Positions 1 to 4,590 are shown, counted from the stretch's first letter. The stretch is 6,441 nucleotides of DNA from Candidatus Bipolaricaulota bacterium (GCA_015487455.1 WFPR01000146.1:1-6441); one strand, 5' to 3'. Notes: generated by a model from the letters alone, not told the origin. Numbers and translations are program-made.

Positions 1-610
1 CCTCCCCGATCACTGCCACCACGATGGGCACCCTCAGCCGGAACATCTCGTAGATGTTCTGGGCCAGCGCCCCGCCGATGTTGCGCTCCTCCGCGCCGAC
101 CCCCGGGTACGCGCCGGGCGTGTCTATAAAGCTCAGAATGGGGAAGTCGAAGCGCTCGGCCAGCTTCATGGCCCGCAGCGCCTTGCGGTACCCCTCGGGG
201 TGCGGCATCCCGAAGTTTCTTCGTTTTTTCTCGTCCAGGGTGCGGCCCTTCTGGTGGCCCACCACGACCACGGTGCGGCCCTCGAAGCGGGCCAGCCCCG
301 CCACGATGGCGGGGTCGTCGCCGAAGAGGCGGTCGCCCCGCAGCTCGTAGAAGTCGTCCATCAGGCGCTCGACGTAGTCGAGGGTCTGGGGGCGCTGCGG
401 GTGGCGGGCGAGCTGCACCCGCTCCCAGTCGTCGGGCTCCGTGGGCCGCCCCCGCAGCTCGCGGACCTTGGCCTCGAGACGGGCGATCTCCTCAGAAAGA
501 TCGAGCCCGTTCAGCCCGTTGAGGGCCTTCAGCTCGTCAATCTTCCGCTGCAGCGCCTCAAGGGTCGGCTTCGGCTCAGGCTTAGGCTTAGGCTCAGGCG
601 TCGCGCCCAT
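1..610 (-). CDS. accA: Acetyl-CoA carboxylase carboxyltransferase alpha subunit (3' part beyond window)
   Basis: AccA pairs with AccD in the cytoplasmic carboxyltransferase that moves the carboxyl group from biotin on BCCP to acetyl-CoA, giving malonyl-CoA for fatty acid synthesis. The first 203 residues are visible; the family is usually about 320, so the C-terminal third lies outside the window. Residues 5-15 are a proline-rich PEPKPKPEPKP stretch, followed by a charged helical or coiled-coil segment (about 17-53) typical of the AccA N-terminus. Family motifs follow: YELRGDR (88-94), GHQKGR (118-123), NFGMPHPEGYRKALR (132-146) and FIDTPGAYPG (161-170). The frame is open to the window edge, ending in VVAVIGE just before the expected glycine-rich turn. 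The ATG at 610 follows a GGGGGAGAGG ribosome-binding site lying inside accD and overlaps the accD stop by 17 nt, so coupling with accD is likely. The proline-rich leader is unlike typical AccA starts. Confidence 0.96.
   Translation of the reverse strand, partial: MGATPEPKPKPEPKPTLEALQRKIDELKALNGLNGLDLSEEIARLEAKVRELRGRPTEPDDWERVQLARHPQRPQTLDYVERLMDDFYELRGDRLFGDDPAIVAGLARFEGRTVVVVGHQKGRTLDEKKRRNFGMPHPEGYRKALRAMKLAERFDFPILSFIDTPGAYPGVGAEERNIGGALAQNIYEMFRLRVPIVVAVIGE
567..602. repeat. Hexamer tandem repeat at accA start
   Basis: Six consecutive hexamers of the form GGCTNA or a close variant (plus strand GGCTTC, GGCTCA, GGCTTA, GGCTTA, GGCTCA, GGCGTC). In accA they encode the alternating Pro-Glu/Pro-Lys stretch at residues 5-15, and the end of the array overlaps the accD stop codon. 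The unit length is a multiple of three, so gain or loss of a unit would keep the accA frame. Confidence 0.85.
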
Positions 611-1520
611 CGCGCCTCTCCCCCATGCTCAGGCTTGGGATCGCGTTCTCGTCCGGGCTCGGGCGGCCGCCCCCGAACGGCACGAAGAAGCGCAGGATGC
701 GGGCGATCTCGCCCTTCAAGTCCTCGCGGCGCACCACGGCGTCCACGATGCCGCGCTCGAGCGCGAACTTGTCCGTCTGGAAGTCGGGCGGCAGCTCCTG
801 GCCGATCGTCTCCTTGATGACCCGCGGCCCCGCGAACCCGATGAGCGCCCCTCGCTCCGCGATCGTGACGTCCCCCAGGCTGGCGATGCTCGCCTCCACG
901 CCCGCCGTCGTCGGGTAGGTCATCACCGAGATGAACGGCAGCCGGGCCTCTTCCAGCAAGTGGCGCGCGGAGGCCGTCTTGGCCATCTGCATCAGGCTTA
1001 AAATCCCTTCCTGCATCCGGGCGCCGCCCGTCGACGAGACGAGGACGAAAGGGCGCCTGAGCTCCACAGCCTTGCGGATGGCGTGGCGGATCTGCTCACC
1101 CATCACGCTGCCCATGCTCCCCCCGATGAAGCGGAAGTCCATCACGGCCAGGACCACGGGGAGGCCCTCGATCGTCGCGGTTCCGACGATGATCTCGTTC
1201 AGGAGGCCCGTCCGCTCCTGGGCCTCCTTGAGGCTCTGGGCGTAGGGCTTGGGGCCGACGAAGTGGAGGGGGTCCGTGGCGACGATGGGCCTCGAGATGT
1301 CCTCGAAGGAGCCCTCGTCGACGAGCAGCTTGATCCGCTCCCGGGCCGTCAGGAAGAAGTACTCGCCGCAGCGGGGGCAGATGTTCTTGTTCTGCTCGAC
1401 GCGCTTCTTGTAGACGAGCTGGCCGCAGGCCTTGCACTTGAGCCAGAGCGTGTCCTCCTCGCCCGCGCGCCGCTCCTCCAGATCGACCTTGAAGTAGCGC
1501 TTGCCGCGGAAGAGGGCCAT
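594..1520 (-). CDS. accD: Acetyl-CoA carboxylase carboxyltransferase beta subunit
   Basis: AccD is the zinc-binding beta subunit of the carboxyltransferase and works with AccA encoded just downstream. The 308-residue protein is full length for the family. The N-terminal four-cysteine zinc ribbon is complete (C29, C32, C48, C51). The crotonase-like core shows FRFIGGSMGSVMGE (129-142), STGGARMQEG (163-172), the glycine/alanine-rich TTAGVEASIASLGD (204-217) and GFAGPRVI (228-235), and ends near FALERGIVDAVV (252-263). An in-frame TGA lies two codons upstream of the ATG, so this is the first possible start. A GGGAGGT ribosome-binding site at 1534-1540 is somewhat far (13 nt). The DUF502 stop is 8 nt upstream and the 3' end overlaps accA by 17 nt, giving the order DUF502-accD-accA. 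The last 25 residues are a polar tail whose codons also contain the accA ribosome-binding site. Confidence 0.97.
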   Translation of the reverse strand: MALFRGKRYFKVDLEERRAGEEDTLWLKCKACGQLVYKKRVEQNKNICPRCGEYFFLTARERIKLLVDEGSFEDISRPIVATDPLHFVGPKPYAQSLKEAQERTGLLNEIIVGTATIEGLPVVLAVMDFRFIGGSMGSVMGEQIRHAIRKAVELRRPFVLVSSTGGARMQEGILSLMQMAKTASARHLLEEARLPFISVMTYPTTAGVEASIASLGDVTIAERGALIGFAGPRVIKETIGQELPPDFQTDKFALERGIVDAVVRREDLKGEIARILRFFVPFGGGRPSPDENAIPSLSMGERRDGRDA

Positions 1521-1527
1521 GGCTCAC

Positions 1528-2271
1528 TCACCGACCTCCCTGCCCCGCGCCCGTCGGGGCTTGGGGCTGGGGCTGGGACTGGGGCTGAGACTGAGGCTGG
1601 GGCCGGGGCCGTAGCGGGGGCGTCTCGCCCCGGCGCAGCCGCTCGGCGACCCCCTCGGGCACGGAGATCCCCAGCGTCATCACCATGCGGAAGCCCTCCT
1701 CGACCGTGATGTGGTCCAGATAGATAACGTCGCGCTCGGGGACGATCAGCCAGACGCCCGTGACGGGGTTCGGCGGGCTCATGATGAAGACGGAAATCAG
1801 GCGATCTCCGACGACCTCCTCCACGCCGGGGACGCGGTCGTTGGTGACGAACCCGAGCATGTACAGCCCCTTGCTGGGGTACTCGACGAGCACCACGCGC
1901 TTGAAGGCGCTCACGTCGCGGTTGAGCGTGGCGTCGATGAGCTGCTTGAAGGTGGCGTAGAGCTTGCGCAGCACCGGGATGGCCAAGATCAGGCGCTCGA
2001 AGGTGTGGTAGAGCAGCCGCCCGACGGTGATCTGGGTGAGCGCCCCGACGAGTAAGATGATCAAAAGCAAGATGAACAGGCTCAGGACGTCGATGAGGGG
2101 ATCGGGGATCCCCCGTCCGGCGAGCTGGCGGATCAACTCGCCCAAAAAGCCCCCGGAGCCGAGCCAGCCTGCCACCAGCTGGTAGATCAGCAACAGCACG
2201 TAGATCGTCAGCCCCAGGGGGAGGATGGCCAAGAGCCCACTCAAGAAGACCGCCCGCAGCTTCCTCAGCAT
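1528..2271 (-). CDS. DUF502 family inner-membrane protein
   Basis: A 247-residue protein of the DUF502 family, which has bacterial members and plant COV/LCV relatives; the molecular function is not established. Two hydrophobic segments are seen, about residues 9-34 and 59-79, followed by a soluble domain. Family-like features are IPVLRKLYATFKQL (98-111), the conserved-looking PPNPVTG turn (166-172) and a hydrophobic strand LIVPERDVIYLD (175-186). The C-terminus (about 221-239) is a low-complexity Pro/Gln/Ser tail from a hexamer repeat. I chose the ATG at 2271 because AGGTGGGAA sits nine bases upstream and the membrane segment begins right after it; the frame stays open to a TTG at 2322, but that adds an atypical 17-residue leader. 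accD follows 8 nt downstream, so the two are probably cotranscribed. A role in envelope or membrane-protein trafficking would be a guess. Confidence 0.9.
   Translation of the reverse strand: MLRKLRAVFLSGLLAILPLGLTIYVLLLIYQLVAGWLGSGGFLGELIRQLAGRGIPDPLIDVLSLFILLLIILLVGALTQITVGRLLYHTFERLILAIPVLRKLYATFKQLIDATLNRDVSAFKRVVLVEYPSKGLYMLGFVTNDRVPGVEEVVGDRLISVFIMSPPNPVTGVWLIVPERDVIYLDHITVEEGFRMVMTLGISVPEGVAERLRRGETPPLRPRPQPQSQPQSQPQPQAPTGAGQGGR
1563..1610. repeat. Hexamer tandem repeat coding a Pro/Gln/Ser tail
   Basis: Eight head-to-tail hexamers related to GGGGCT (plus strand: GGGGCT, GGGGCT, GGGACT, GGGGCT, GAGACT, GAGGCT, GGGGCC, GGGGCC). On the coding strand they give the RPRPQPQSQPQSQPQPQ tail of the DUF502 protein. 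Frame is preserved by whole-unit slippage. Confidence 0.88.
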
Positions 2272-2277
2272 CGCCGA

Positions 2278-2286
2278 TTCCCACCT
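2278..2286 (-). promoter_or_regulatory. Ribosome binding site deciding DUF502 start
   Basis: Minus-strand AGGTGGGAA; the AGGTGG core is nine bases before the ATG at 2271. It favours that ATG over the in-frame TTG at 2322. Confidence 0.6.
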
Positions 2287-2293
2287 GAACCCC

Positions 2294-2322
2294 ACTTTAC
2301 CAGAGAGCTTCGGGGGGAGCAA
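2294..2322 (-). promoter_or_regulatory. Possible weak promoter for DUF502-accD-accA
   Basis: Minus-strand TTGCTC (2317-2322), a 17-bp spacer and TAAAGT (2294-2299). Matches to the sigma70 consensus are three and four of six, and the predicted start falls close to the ribosome-binding site. The operon may instead be read from the permease promoter upstream. Weak evidence only. Confidence 0.22.
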
Positions 2323-2341
2323 CCGCGCGCTTGTTGCGCGT

Positions 2342-3304
2342 TTAGGGCGTGTTCGTGGGGGTCGCCCGCGCGGCGGTGGTGAAGTAGACGCCCGCCAGCG
2401 TCACCGCCCCGCCCAGCCCCTGCAGGGGCGTGATCGGCTGGTCGAGCGCGACGTACGCCAGCAGGAACGTCACCACGGGGACGAGGTTGTTGTAGATGGC
2501 CGTGCGGGCCGCCCCCACCCTCTGGACGCCTTGGGCCCAGATCACGTAGGCCACGGCGATGGGGAAGACCCCCGAGTAGAAGGCCGCGGCCCAGACGCCG
2601 CCGGACAGCTCCGGCCACGGCGTGCGCGCCACGCTCGGGATCGAGAAAGGCCACAGCCCGGCGACGCCGATCAGCAGCCCCAGCGCGCTGACCCGCAGGG
2701 GGGAGTGGCGCTTCAGCAGGTCCTTCGAGAGGACGGTGTAGCCCGCCCAGCAGGCGGCGGCCGCCAGCGTTAAAGCGTGGCCCCCGAGGCTCGCGCGGTC
2801 GAGCCCGAGGGCGGCGGGCGTCCCCAGCGTCACGAGCCCCACGCCCACGAACGAGAGCCCGATCCCCAGCCAGACGCGCCCTGGAACCCGCTCCCAGCCC
2901 AACGCGCGGGCCAGGAGGGCCGTCCAGACGGGGATGGTGGCGATGAGCAGCGCGGAGTTGCCCGGCGGGATGAGCTGGAGGCCCGTGACGAACGGGATCT
3001 GATAGAGGGTGTTCCCCAGGAGCCCGAGGGCGACGAGCTTGGGCCAGTCGGGGTGGGGGACCGGGCGCCAGCCCTCCCGGACGAGCAGGACCCCCAGCAG
3101 CACCAGGGCGCCGAGGGTCATGCGCACGGCGTTGAAGGCCAGCGGCTCGACCGCGAGGAAGACCCATTTCATCACCACGAAGTTGGTCCCCCAGATGAGC
3201 ACGACGAGCAGCAGCGCGACATCCACGGGCGTCAGCCCCGCCCGGTCCCGCTTGAGGGCGGGGGCGCCCGCTGCAGTCGGGGATTTCGTCTTGATCCGAC
3301 CCAT
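2342..3304 (-). CDS. EamA/DMT-superfamily permease
   Basis: A 320-residue drug/metabolite-transporter (EamA) permease, expected in the inner membrane with ten helices in two homologous halves. The first half runs about 28-160, opening with LLLVVLIWGTNFVVMKW (31-47) and including EPLAFNAVR (53-61). The second runs about 175-308, with AACWAGYTVLSKDLL (183-197) and YNNLVPVVTFLLAY (271-284) before a final helix near 297-310. Length is typical. The substrate cannot be read from sequence; the family includes exporters of amino acids, metabolites and nucleotide sugars. The ATG at 3304 has no recognisable ribosome-binding site, and a CATAAT -10-like element ends only 11 bases upstream, so the mRNA may be leaderless. 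A downstream GTG at residue 27 is an alternative that would fall at the edge of helix one. It is divergent from the VOC gene; the DUF502 start is 70 nt downstream. Confidence 0.92.
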   Translation of the reverse strand: MGRIKTKSPTAAGAPALKRDRAGLTPVDVALLLVVLIWGTNFVVMKWVFLAVEPLAFNAVRMTLGALVLLGVLLVREGWRPVPHPDWPKLVALGLLGNTLYQIPFVTGLQLIPPGNSALLIATIPVWTALLARALGWERVPGRVWLGIGLSFVGVGLVTLGTPAALGLDRASLGGHALTLAAAACWAGYTVLSKDLLKRHSPLRVSALGLLIGVAGLWPFSIPSVARTPWPELSGGVWAAAFYSGVFPIAVAYVIWAQGVQRVGAARTAIYNNLVPVVTFLLAYVALDQPITPLQGLGGAVTLAGVYFTTAARATPTNTP

Positions 3305-3320
3305 CGCGGCGGGCTATTAT
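3291..3320 (+). promoter_or_regulatory. Predicted promoter of the VOC gene
   Basis: TTGATC (3291-3296, four of six), an 18-bp spacer and TATTAT (3315-3320, five of six). The expected start is near 3327, giving a leader of about 50 nt. The -35 lies inside the first codons of the divergent permease. Confidence 0.5.
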
Positions 3321-3345
3321 GGGCCAAACGAGGGGGAGAGCGCAA
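3316..3345 (-). promoter_or_regulatory. Predicted promoter of the DMT permease
   Basis: Minus-strand TTGCGC (3340-3345), an 18-bp spacer and CATAAT (3316-3321, five of six to TATAAT). The predicted start is near 3309, leaving only about five bases before the ATG at 3304. The -10 overlaps the -10 of the opposite promoter. Confidence 0.45.
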
Positions 3346-3377
3346 CGGGGTCTCGCTTCAAGCGCGTCAGGGTCGCC

Positions 3378-3788
3378 ATGGAGCCCATTCGGCACTTGGT
3401 GGAGGCCGCCCTTTACGTCAAGGACTTGGAGCGGGCGGAGGCGTTCTACCGGGGCGTGCTGGGCCTCGAGCTGCTGGCGAAGCGGCCGGGGCGGCACCTG
3501 TTCTTTCGCGTGGGGGAGAGCGTGCTGTTGATCTTTCAGCCCGAGGCCACGCGGCGGCCGGGCGGGGGCGTCCCGCCGCACGGGGCCGAGGGGCCGGGCC
3601 ACGTCGCCTTGGGGATCCCCGAGGAGGCGTTCGAGGCGTGGCGGGCGCGGCTCGAGCGGCACGGCGTCAAGATCGAGCAGGAGAAGGCGTGGCCGCGGGG
3701 CGGCCGCTCGCTCTACTTCCGCGACCCCGACGGGAACTCCATCGAGCTGATCACGCCCAACTGCTGGGGGCTGCCGTCGGGCTGGTGA
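3378..3788 (+). CDS. VOC/glyoxalase-fold family protein
   Basis: A 136-residue vicinal-oxygen-chelate fold protein made of two beta-alpha-beta-beta-beta modules; length fits a single-domain VOC enzyme. Module one: EAALYVKDLERAEAFYRGVLGL (residues 9-30), then LFFRVGESVLLIF (41-53). Module two: GHVALGI (74-80), helix 82-95, and the diagnostic RDPDGNSIEL (115-124) followed by TPNCWGL. H75 and E123 sit at usual metal-ligand positions. The first ligand position, commonly His, is E9, and the second is unclear (Q54 or a neighbour), so metal binding and glyoxalase I activity should not be assumed; dioxygenase-like, resistance-type and uncharacterised members share the fold. The ATG at 3378 has a weak AGGG five bases upstream, and no better in-frame start precedes the first strand. 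It converges on the tRNA array, its stop being 9 nt from the 3' end of tRNA-Gly(GCC). Confidence 0.88.
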   Translation: MEPIRHLVEAALYVKDLERAEAFYRGVLGLELLAKRPGRHLFFRVGESVLLIFQPEATRRPGGGVPPHGAEGPGHVALGIPEEAFEAWRARLERHGVKIEQEKAWPRGGRSLYFRDPDGNSIELITPNCWGLPSGW

Positions 3789-3797
3789 AAAATAAAA
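3788..3797 (-). terminator. T-rich tract after the tRNA array
   Basis: Directly after the encoded CCA of tRNA-Gly(GCC) the minus strand reads TTTTATTTTT, the only such tract nearby. With the stable acceptor/T-arm hairpins just upstream it could end transcription of the array. There is no separate classical hairpin, so this is tentative. Confidence 0.4.
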
Positions 3798-3873
3798 TGG
3801 AGCGGGCGACGGGACTTGAACCCGCGACCTTTGGCATGGCAAGCCAACGCTCTACCAGCTGAGCTACGCCCGC
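3798..3873 (-). tRNA. tRNA-Gly(GCC)
   Basis: A full cloverleaf of 76 nt including the encoded CCA (3798-3800). The acceptor GCGGGCG/CGCCCGC pairs perfectly, with U73 as expected for Gly. The anticodon stem TTGGC/GCCAA closes the loop TTGCCAT, with the GCC anticodon at 3838-3840. T-arm GCGGG-TTCAAGT-CCCGT. It reads GGC/GGU, is last in the array and has its own strong promoter 15 bp upstream. Confidence 0.97.
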
Positions 3874-3887
3874 TCGCTTCGGCTCAA

Positions 3888-3916
3888 ATTATACGCCCGA
3901 CGCGTCCGACCGTCAA
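3888..3916 (-). promoter_or_regulatory. Strong promoter for tRNA-Gly(GCC)
   Basis: Minus-strand TTGACG (3911-3916), exactly 17 bp, then a perfect TATAAT (3888-3893). The predicted start is about seven bases before the mature 5' end at 3873. It lies between the Leu and Gly genes. Confidence 0.85.
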
Positions 3917-3936
3917 GCTGGCAAGCGGAGCACGGG

Positions 3937-4019
3937 TGCGAAGGGGGGGACTCGAACCCCCACGGGTTGACCCCACCGGCTCCTAAGGCCGGCGCGTCTG
4001 CCGGTTCCGCCACCTTCGC
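3937..4019 (-). tRNA. tRNA-Leu(TAG)
   Basis: A class II tRNA of 83 nt without CCA. Acceptor GCGAAGG/CCTTCGC, A73; anticodon stem CCGGC/GCCGG with loop CTTAGGA and anticodon UAG at 3983-3985; long variable arm (GGGTCAACCC core); T-stem GGGGG/CCCCC. It reads CUA and related Leu codons. The bases after A73 are CCC, so the CCA end must be added by nucleotidyltransferase, unlike its five neighbours. It starts 10 nt after tRNA-Arg(UCG). Confidence 0.96.
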
Positions 4020-4029
4020 TTGCTTTGGC

Positions 4030-4105
4030 TGGCACGCCCGGAGGGACTCGAACCCCCAACCCGCGGCTCCGAAGGCCGCTGCTCTTCCAATTGAGCTACG
4101 GGCGC
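4030..4105 (-). tRNA. tRNA-Arg(TCG)
   Basis: 76 nt including the encoded CCA (4030-4032). Acceptor GCGCCCG/CGGGCGT has a terminal G-U pair; G73. Anticodon stem GCGGC/GCCGC, loop CTTCGGA, anticodon UCG at 4070-4072, reading CGN Arg codons, chiefly CGA/CGG. T-arm GGGGG-TTCGAGT-CCCTC. Its 5' end abuts the CCA of tRNA-His with no spacer. It is nearly identical to tRNA-Arg(UCU) at 4216-4292. Confidence 0.96.
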
Positions 4106-4181
4106 TGGGAGGGACGACGGGACTCGAACCCGCAACTCCCGGCTCCACAGGCCGGTGCTCTGCCGTTGAGCTACGTCCCTC
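4106..4181 (-). tRNA. tRNA-His(GTG)
   Basis: 76 nt including G-1 and CCA. Acceptor AGGGACG/CGTCCCT plus the His-specific extra G-1 (4181) opposite C73 (4109), the identity pair for HisRS. Anticodon stem CCGGC/GCCGG, loop CTGTGGA, anticodon GUG at 4146-4148, reading CAC/CAU. CCA is at 4106-4108 and is followed at once by the first base of tRNA-Arg(UCG). Confidence 0.97.
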
Positions 4182-4215
4182 ACGCGACGCGGCCCGACCC
4201 CACTGGCCCGCTGGC

Positions 4216-4292
4216 TGGCACGCCCGGAGGGACTCGAACCCCCAACCCGCGGCTTAGAAGGCCGCTGCTCTGTCCAGTTGAGCTACGGGCGC
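4216..4292 (-). tRNA. tRNA-Arg(TCT)
   Basis: 77 nt including CCA (4216-4218). Acceptor, T-arm and anticodon stem match tRNA-Arg(UCG); loop CTTCTAA carries anticodon UCU at 4256-4258, reading AGA/AGG. Differences from the other Arg gene are one substitution and one inserted C in the D-loop and two substitutions at anticodon positions 36 and 37. It lies 29 nt after tRNA-Gly(UCC) and 34 nt before tRNA-His. Confidence 0.96.
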
Positions 4293-4321
4293 ATCCGCTT
4301 GAGCAGTGAGGTTAAGCCAGC

Positions 4322-4395
4322 TGGAGCGGATGACGGGAATCGAACCCGCGTCTCCGGCTTGGAAGGCCGGTGCTCTACCATTGAGCTACATCCGC
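4322..4395 (-). tRNA. tRNA-Gly(TCC)
   Basis: 74 nt including CCA (4322-4324). Acceptor GCGGATG/CATCCGC, U73; anticodon stem CCGGC/GCCGG, loop CTTCCAA, anticodon UCC at 4361-4363, reading GGA/GGG; T-arm GCGGG-TTCGATT-CCCGT. It is the first gene of the array, about 24 nt after the predicted transcription start. Confidence 0.97.
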
Positions 4396-4425
4396 TCGTC
4401 CACGTGTGCAGTAGAAGCGGGAACT

Positions 4426-4454
4426 ATTCTAGCGATGTCCCCCCTCCCCGTCAA
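4426..4454 (-). promoter_or_regulatory. Strong promoter of the tRNA array
   Basis: Minus-strand TTGACG (4449-4454), exactly 17 bp, then TAGAAT (4426-4431, five of six). The predicted start is near 4419. The -35 hexamer and spacing equal those of the tRNA-Gly(GCC) promoter. It should drive Gly(UCC)-Arg(UCU)-His-Arg(UCG)-Leu and may read on into Gly(GCC), since no terminator lies between. Confidence 0.8.
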
Positions 4455-4474
4455 ACCCCCGGGGCCCCGGCGCG

Positions 4475-4502
4475 TTGCGCGGGGGCGGCGGTTTGTGATA
4501 CC
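4475..4502 (+). promoter_or_regulatory. Possible extended -10 promoter for the TPM gene
   Basis: TTGCGC (4475-4480), 16 bp, then GATACC (4497-4502) preceded by TG at 4494-4495 as in an extended -10. Matches are few. The other bases of the 195-bp gap 4396-4590 hold the tRNA promoter, a GC palindrome, a hairpin and a purine-rich leader. Confidence 0.25.
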
Positions 4503-4516
4503 CTCCCCTTGCTCCA

Positions 4517-4542
4517 GCTTCGCGTCGCGTCGGAAGCGAAGC
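4517..4542 (+). other. Leader hairpin upstream of the TPM gene
   Basis: Perfect 7-bp inverted repeat GCTTCGC (4517-4523) and GCGAAGC (4536-4542) with a 12-nt loop. A second 3' arm, GAAGC (4533-4537), can pair with the same 5' arm. No T-run follows, so it is not a classical terminator. Confidence 0.45.
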
Positions 4543-4577
4543 GGGGAGCGGAGCGCGGCAAAGAGCGGCGGAGAGCG

Positions 4578-4584
4578 AGGAGGG
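4578..4584 (+). promoter_or_regulatory. Ribosome binding site of the TPM gene
   Basis: AGGAGGG, six bases before the ATG at 4591. It fixes this start against upstream in-frame codons, which run back into the tRNA array. Confidence 0.8.
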
Positions 4585-4590
4585 CCACCC

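Larger units (their letters stand above)
4030..4292. repeat. Direct repeat formed by the two tRNA-Arg genes
   Basis: 4030-4105 and 4216-4292 are direct copies differing at four positions; similarity also covers GCCA just after each CCA. Recombination between them would remove tRNA-His and leave one hybrid Arg gene. Confidence 0.85.

Noticed and set aside
2272..2322. Longer DUF502 start at the TTG at 2322
   Set aside because: It adds a 17-residue leader without a good ribosome-binding site, whereas the ATG at 2271 has one and precedes the membrane segment directly.
2319..2340. Hairpin GCAAC...GTTGC or CGCGC...GCGCG after the permease stop
   Set aside because: The stems are only five pairs and no T-run follows, so it is not good enough to call a terminator.
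2265..3842. Very long minus-strand open frame of about 525 codons across the permease and VOC region
   Set aside because: It is Arg/Pro/Gly-rich with no domain pattern, overlaps two well-supported genes in another frame and runs into a tRNA gene. GC-rich DNA gives long spurious frames.
3864..4309. Several short frames with GGTRTPNPRL-like peptides in the tRNA cluster
   Set aside because: These are translations of tRNA T-arm and acceptor sequence, a familiar artefact, not proteins.
3798..4395. tRNA array as an attachment site for an integrated element
   Set aside because: No integrase, no partial tRNA copy with att-like ends and no element genes are present. The repeated Arg sequence is a full functional tRNA gene.
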